From NCBI GenBank assembly GCA_037501455.1, contig CM074855.1:30909001-30973000 (forward strand): a stretch of 64,000 nucleotides of DNA, written 5' to 3'. Position numbers and translations under genes: made by a program. The DNA comes from Lantana camara. Its lineage: Eukaryota; Streptophyta; Magnoliopsida; Lamiales; Verbenaceae. Of this stretch, positions 60,032-64,000 are shown piece by piece (the first letter of the stretch is position 1; each line of letters begins with the position of its first letter). The notes beneath the pieces are model-generated. The model did no database searches, had not been told where the DNA came from, and saw only the letters and a program-made list of their open reading frames with translations.

Positions 60032-60906
60032 ATTTAAAAGGCCTCATTTGAAACATACGGGGAATCAAGAATAATGGCATGAGATGAATTCTTTAGCTAC
60101 TCATGCAAAAAGAATAAGTTTTCATTTTTAGCAATTCTTGACACCTTTATTCAGTTAGATAGTGAATTCATAAATCGTAAATTAAATTTAGTAATGTCAC
60201 TTCTAATAGATTGAATCACGTTTGGTTTTTCGTTAAAGAAGGCATTAATGTGGATGTACTGGTTAATAATTGCCAATGTCTTTATATGAAATTAAGTTGT
60301 TTGGAATGGAATACCGATTTTATCATTACTGTTGCTTATACATGCTGTGAGACTATGAAAAGGAGATCTTTGTGGGAGTGTCTCCATGATAATCATGACC
60401 AATCGACCCCTTGGATTGTTGGAGGTGATTTCAACATTATCTCGAAGCTTGAAGAACACAGGGGTGGGAGGGGTAGCCCGGATTTTAGAGGTATGCCAGA
60501 TTTCAATAATTGTATTCAAGACTGTAACCTACTTGAATCTCCTTTTCATGGCTCTATGTTTACGCGGATAAATAAATCCCTCTGGCAAAGATTGGACAGA
60601 GTTCTTGTATCTGAGAAATGGAATGAGGTGTACCCTAATACACAAGTTAAACATCTAGCATGCAACACCTCAGACCATGCCCCATTGCTCATCTCAATCA
60701 GGAAGGAAAATTCTAGTAGGGCATCCTCTTTCATGTTTCAAGATATGTGGCTTAAACACCCAGATTTTGAGCACACAGTTAAAGAAAACTGGGGTAGCCG
60801 GTTTAGGAAATTAGTCTTTAGGGTCTTCACCAAAAACTACATAGACTTAAGCAACACTTTAAGGGTTGGAAAAAGCAAGTCTTCGGCAATGTGTTTGATA
60901 GTGTAA
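60028..60906 (+). pseudogene. LINE ORF2 endonuclease domain
   Basis: It begins MNLKGLI, with a TGA where W is expected, then NIRGIKNNGM, the usual start of the AP-type endonuclease. After further breaks, a 231-codon frame (60211-60906) keeps WIVGGDFN, RLDRVLVSEKW and NTSDHAPLL, the catalytic and DNA-binding endonuclease motifs. Dead because of the stops upstream. Confidence 0.85.
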
Positions 60907-62063
60907 AGGAAGCAAAACAGAGGGTCGGGACAACGAAAAGAGTATATGATGGTAATCCCTCGGATAATAATCTCATCGAGATGAATAGATGCTCGGCTAT
61001 ACTAAATAAAGCGCTTGCAATGGAGGAGGAATACTGGCGCCAAAAAGCTACTTGTAAATGGATGGGAGAAGGGGAGAGAAATCTTTAGTGAAAAAAAAGC
61101 TGTTCCATTCGGCAATACGGAACATTATACAGGGAGATACTAAAATTAAGGAACACAATGAACTTATGAACTCAGCAAATGCATTTTTTCGTTAGTTGCT
61201 TACTAGTGAGGAATAAACGAGTGATGGGAAAATCCCTTTCAATATGAACACAATGGTCCTGGATCAAGCCGATCGAAAGTCACTTTGTGATCGCCCTTCC
61301 ATTGAGGAGATTCGTGAAGCGGCTTTTAGCATATCTAGATACAGCGCGGCTGGACTGGATGGTTTCAATTCTAGATTTTATCAAGAGTTCTAGGATTATA
61401 TTGCCATGGATGTGGAGACGATAGTGTTGAACTTTTTGATGGTACTCCATTGCCACATTCGTATACTGCTACCTCAATTGCCATCATTCTGAAAAAGGAT
61501 AAACCAACTTTTTGGAGTGACTTCAAGTCGATGAACATTTTCAACATTTCTAATAAGATCATTACCAAGATCTTGAATGATAGACTCGCAAAAGTCCTCC
61601 CTAAAGTGATTTCTCAAAACCAAAGTGGATTCGTGAAAGGGCGCTGATAAGTGATAATATTTTACTAGCACAAGAGATGATTCACTCAATTAACATCAAA
61701 AGGAAAGAACAAAATGTTGTGCTGAAAGTTGACATGGAAAAAGCTTATGACAGAATGCGATGGGACTTCATTCTCAAGGTTCTCAGGCAAAAAGGAATCC
61801 CGAAAAAATGGATGATGCCGGTTAACCATTGCATCAACAATTGCTGGTTCTCGGTGATGGTAAATGGAGCATCCTCAGGTATATTCAAATAGTTATGTGG
61901 CCTATGGTAGGGCGATCCCCTCTCCCCCTTTTTATTTATCTTAGCTTCGGATTATCTGTCATGTAAGCATAATAAGTTAGTTGAAGAGGATAAGCTTGCA
62001 GAGTATAATAAGAGGCTCGAGGTTCCGCATATGCCGATAATACTATTATTTTCACTAACTCTC
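60891..62063 (+). pseudogene. LINE ORF2 reverse transcriptase fragments
   Basis: In several frames: EEYWRQKA...WMGEGERN (pre-RT region), SAAGLDGFNSRFYQEF, SIAIILKKDK, NIFNISNKIITKILNDRLAKVLP and QSGFVKGR, then LKVDMEKAYDRMRWDF (motif A). The catalytic box at 62033 reads ADNT in place of ADDT. The sequence stops at about 62063, joined directly to an oppositely oriented LINE. zf-RVT and RNase H are absent. Confidence 0.82.
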
Positions 62064-62490
62064 ATAGGTCTACTCTACTGTTAAAGTCTCCCCCTATGAT
62101 CCAGCTTTCCTGTGTTAGCTCACTTTTCCTGAAAACGTTCCATATCTCTCACCTTTCCACTGTATTGCTTTCAGCATAAATAATTGTAAGCATGATCAGC
62201 TCTGACATCTTTCACACGAAAGCCTCAAATGAACGTACTGTCTCGCATCCTTGATCAACGTCACATCGACATCTGCAACACACAGAAACCAAATGTGATT
62301 AGACATATTTGCATATACTTTATTAAAATTAAATTTAAAACATATATAACTAGAATCCAAAGGAATCATTAATTAGCTCTATGATGACCATGAAGTCTAG
62401 TTTATTTTGCCGCCTATAGTCCTTGAGAATACGCTAGCGTCCCTCGTTACGTATTCCCCTAACATTCCATATGAGGCCTCTTAACATCAT
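62064..62490 (-). pseudogene. Minus-strand LINE, start of ORF2 endonuclease
   Basis: Read from 62490 the minus strand gives MMLRGLIWNVRGIRNEG, then LKDYRRQNKLDF, and near the junction WIIGGDFNSRVD, the same endonuclease start as the neighbouring LINE. It is truncated at about 62064. ORF2 begins in an ATGA overlap with the ORF1 stop (62487-62490). Confidence 0.78.
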
Positions 62491-63518
62491 ATCGGACCGA
62501 CAGGTAAGGCCGATGATCTCAACATCCTTTTAGAGGCCTGAGTATTACGAGGTGCCGACTGTTTTTGTTTCTTTTTTTTCTTTTCCACCACTTGAAAGTT
62601 TGGATCAGTTTGCTCCTTGTCCAGCGACTTAGACCTAGAGTATAAAGCCACCTGCTTTAGCATCTCTTGATCATCCTCCTCCAAGTCATTAACATCACTT
62701 CCGGATTCTGATGCTTCCTCTAGAATCAATTGGTTATGCTCAGTCTCATTTTTGTTCTTCGGAAAACCCACCAGATTACTTCATGCTTCATTTAAATCGT
62801 GTACCCCTGCTGGTAAAACCATAGCTAATGAATTATTTTCCTCATTCTTTTCAGTATTGCTATTGCCATTTCCCGCTTCCAGGTGACTCTCTGTTATTTT
62901 ATCATTGTTCGAATCCTCTATCTCTATTTCTTTTTCCTTGTTTTGGTTCTCGTTGTTGTTGCCTTGAGTCTATTGCACATCCTCTGTTTCTTCCCTTGCC
63001 CCAATTTCATTGCCCTGTAAGTCATTGGTAGGAACCGTTTGTGTTTTTTTCCTAACTCGTTACCTGAGCATTTTGTCCCAAGTTCTCATTAGTTGGCTGG
63101 TTCTTTTTTCCAAAAACTCGCTGGACCCATTTTTCCGTACAACCCGGATTATGAACAGTAGGATTAGCTGACTCCTTCTCCATATCCGTCCGTTTGTCCT
63201 GTATAATTGCTCTGAGGTCTCTTGCTTCTTCGGGGTTTTGGCTTTCCATCCCTTTTGCCAACTCGTTGTTTCCATCATGACACGTCCTATTGATCATGTC
63301 CTAATTTGTTGCATCTTTTACAATAGGGAGGCACTCTTACATAAAATCTATTGTATATGCATTCCTCCATTATAAGTTAGAGATATTTTCTCTTTCCTTG
63401 GCTTCAGTAAGTCTATTTCCACACAAAACCTAGCCATGGAAGGCCTTTTGACATCAAAAGTACCGTCATCAAAGCACAAACGCTCTCCTATTTTTTCTGT
63501 AATGTCTAGAAGCGTTTC
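62487..63518 (-). pseudogene. Minus-strand LINE ORF1
   Basis: From the 3' side: 62487-62771 gives an acidic then Lys-rich tail (VVEKKKKKQKQSAP, RMLRSSALPVGPI). The segment 63052-63297 gives a charged linker with WVQRVFGKKNQ. The segment 63350-63518 gives RLCFDDGTFDVKRPSMARFC and EIDLLKPRKEKI, the end of the DUF4283-type domain. Frames are broken by stops and shifts. The 5' part is cut by an LTR at 63519. Confidence 0.8.
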
Positions 63519-64000
63519 CGTAACACCCCGCACGTGAGGCGCCACATCCCCCGCACTATGACCCGATACGTGTACGAAATGGAGAGTCCACACACGCACC
63601 AAGTCACAGCGAACGGGTGACAAACGAAAACACACACACTAGCTAGGCGGTACCTAACCCTGTACAAAAGAAAATATGCGAAACATGAAAGCGGAAGCCA
63701 GGCAAAATACCAACTTTTAAAAACTTTTACACACCAAGCATACAACACAGTACATACAACAGAATCAAATATACAGGTTCAACTAGTTCAGCAAACCTGT
63801 CCTATTCTGTCCCGAATAATTACACATCAAAACGGGTTCAACTAATCCGAGCACCTGTCCTAACGTGTCCCGAATTCCATATATCCAAATCATTCATGCA
63901 ACCTGTTCACAACGTATCTTATACGAAATTTACAAATCAAAATTCAGAACAAAATATTTAACCAACTTAAACGAACAGACACAGACAAGACAAACACGAC
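63519..64000 (-). repeat. Partial LTR at window edge (element G)
   Basis: It starts CGTAACACCCC (terminal TG mutated to CG) and continues with the shared LTR blocks CCCCCGCACTATGA, GCGAACGGGTGACAA, CTAGGCGG and GCGGAAGC. It is the U5 side of a minus-oriented LTR of the same superfamily group, running off the window. Its target duplication and the rest cannot be seen. Confidence 0.8.

Overview
The window is nuclear DNA of a flowering plant. The evidence is AT-rich spacer, GT-AG spliced coding exons, a chromodomain-bearing Ty3/gypsy retrotransposon primed by initiator tRNA-Met, L1-type LINEs with plant zf-RVT/RNase H tails, and MITE/SINE-like debris. I cannot name the species. No rRNA, tRNA gene, CRISPR array or bacterial feature was seen.

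Layout. 1-5796 is gene-poor spacer holding a 551-bp fold-back MITE (4104-4654, 10-bp target duplication) and a SINE-like piece. 5797-9257 (minus) is the only host gene I can support: six exons that join in frame to 330 codons. It encodes a coiled-coil protein whose fifth exon is a near copy of the histone H3 tail, followed by a basic, serine-rich C-terminus. Its promoter has a G2/M-type MSA motif. Everything from 9824 to 64000 is transposon on transposon.

Nest 1 (9824-29877). A minus-strand LINE is split by a non-autonomous LTR element (A, 11718-29404, duplication GTGCT). The left LTR of A is itself split by a structurally intact Ty3/gypsy chromovirus (13489-23474, duplication GTATG) with one uninterrupted 1526-codon gag-pol frame and almost identical 2566-bp LTRs. 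Removing both insertions restores the LINE reading frame.

Nest 2 (30215-62063). A plus-strand LINE (ORF1 at 30215-31064, remainder at about 51180-51324 and 59768-62063) carries element C (31065-36319, minus, truncated), element B (36320 to about 51180, plus, 3' LTR missing) and element D (51330-59767, plus, complete, duplication AGTTA). Inside B sit E (38084-43200), a 5.1-kb palindrome with the U5 end of an LTR at both outer termini and a 5-bp duplication, and F (46264-49627), a solo LTR. The right edge holds a second LINE (62064-63518, minus) and the start of another LTR (63519-64000).

How the parts relate. A, B, C and D look like members of one non-autonomous group; the chromovirus, E and F share their LTR ends. 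The LTRs begin TGTAACGCC (F: TGTAACAGCC) and end GCTACA, with the same initiator-Met primer site where an internal region exists. The non-autonomous internal regions share parts of a set that the intact chromovirus does not show: remnants of one coiled-coil ORF, an intron-like segment, a mid-element copy of the polypurine tract, and tandem short hairpins next to the 3' end. The LTRs share a splice-site pair, and several have arrays of perfect palindromes such as GGAACGGCCGTTCC. The simplest reading is a non-autonomous family mobilised in trans by a relative of the intact chromovirus. All of this was read by eye; identities are counts of differences noticed, not alignments.
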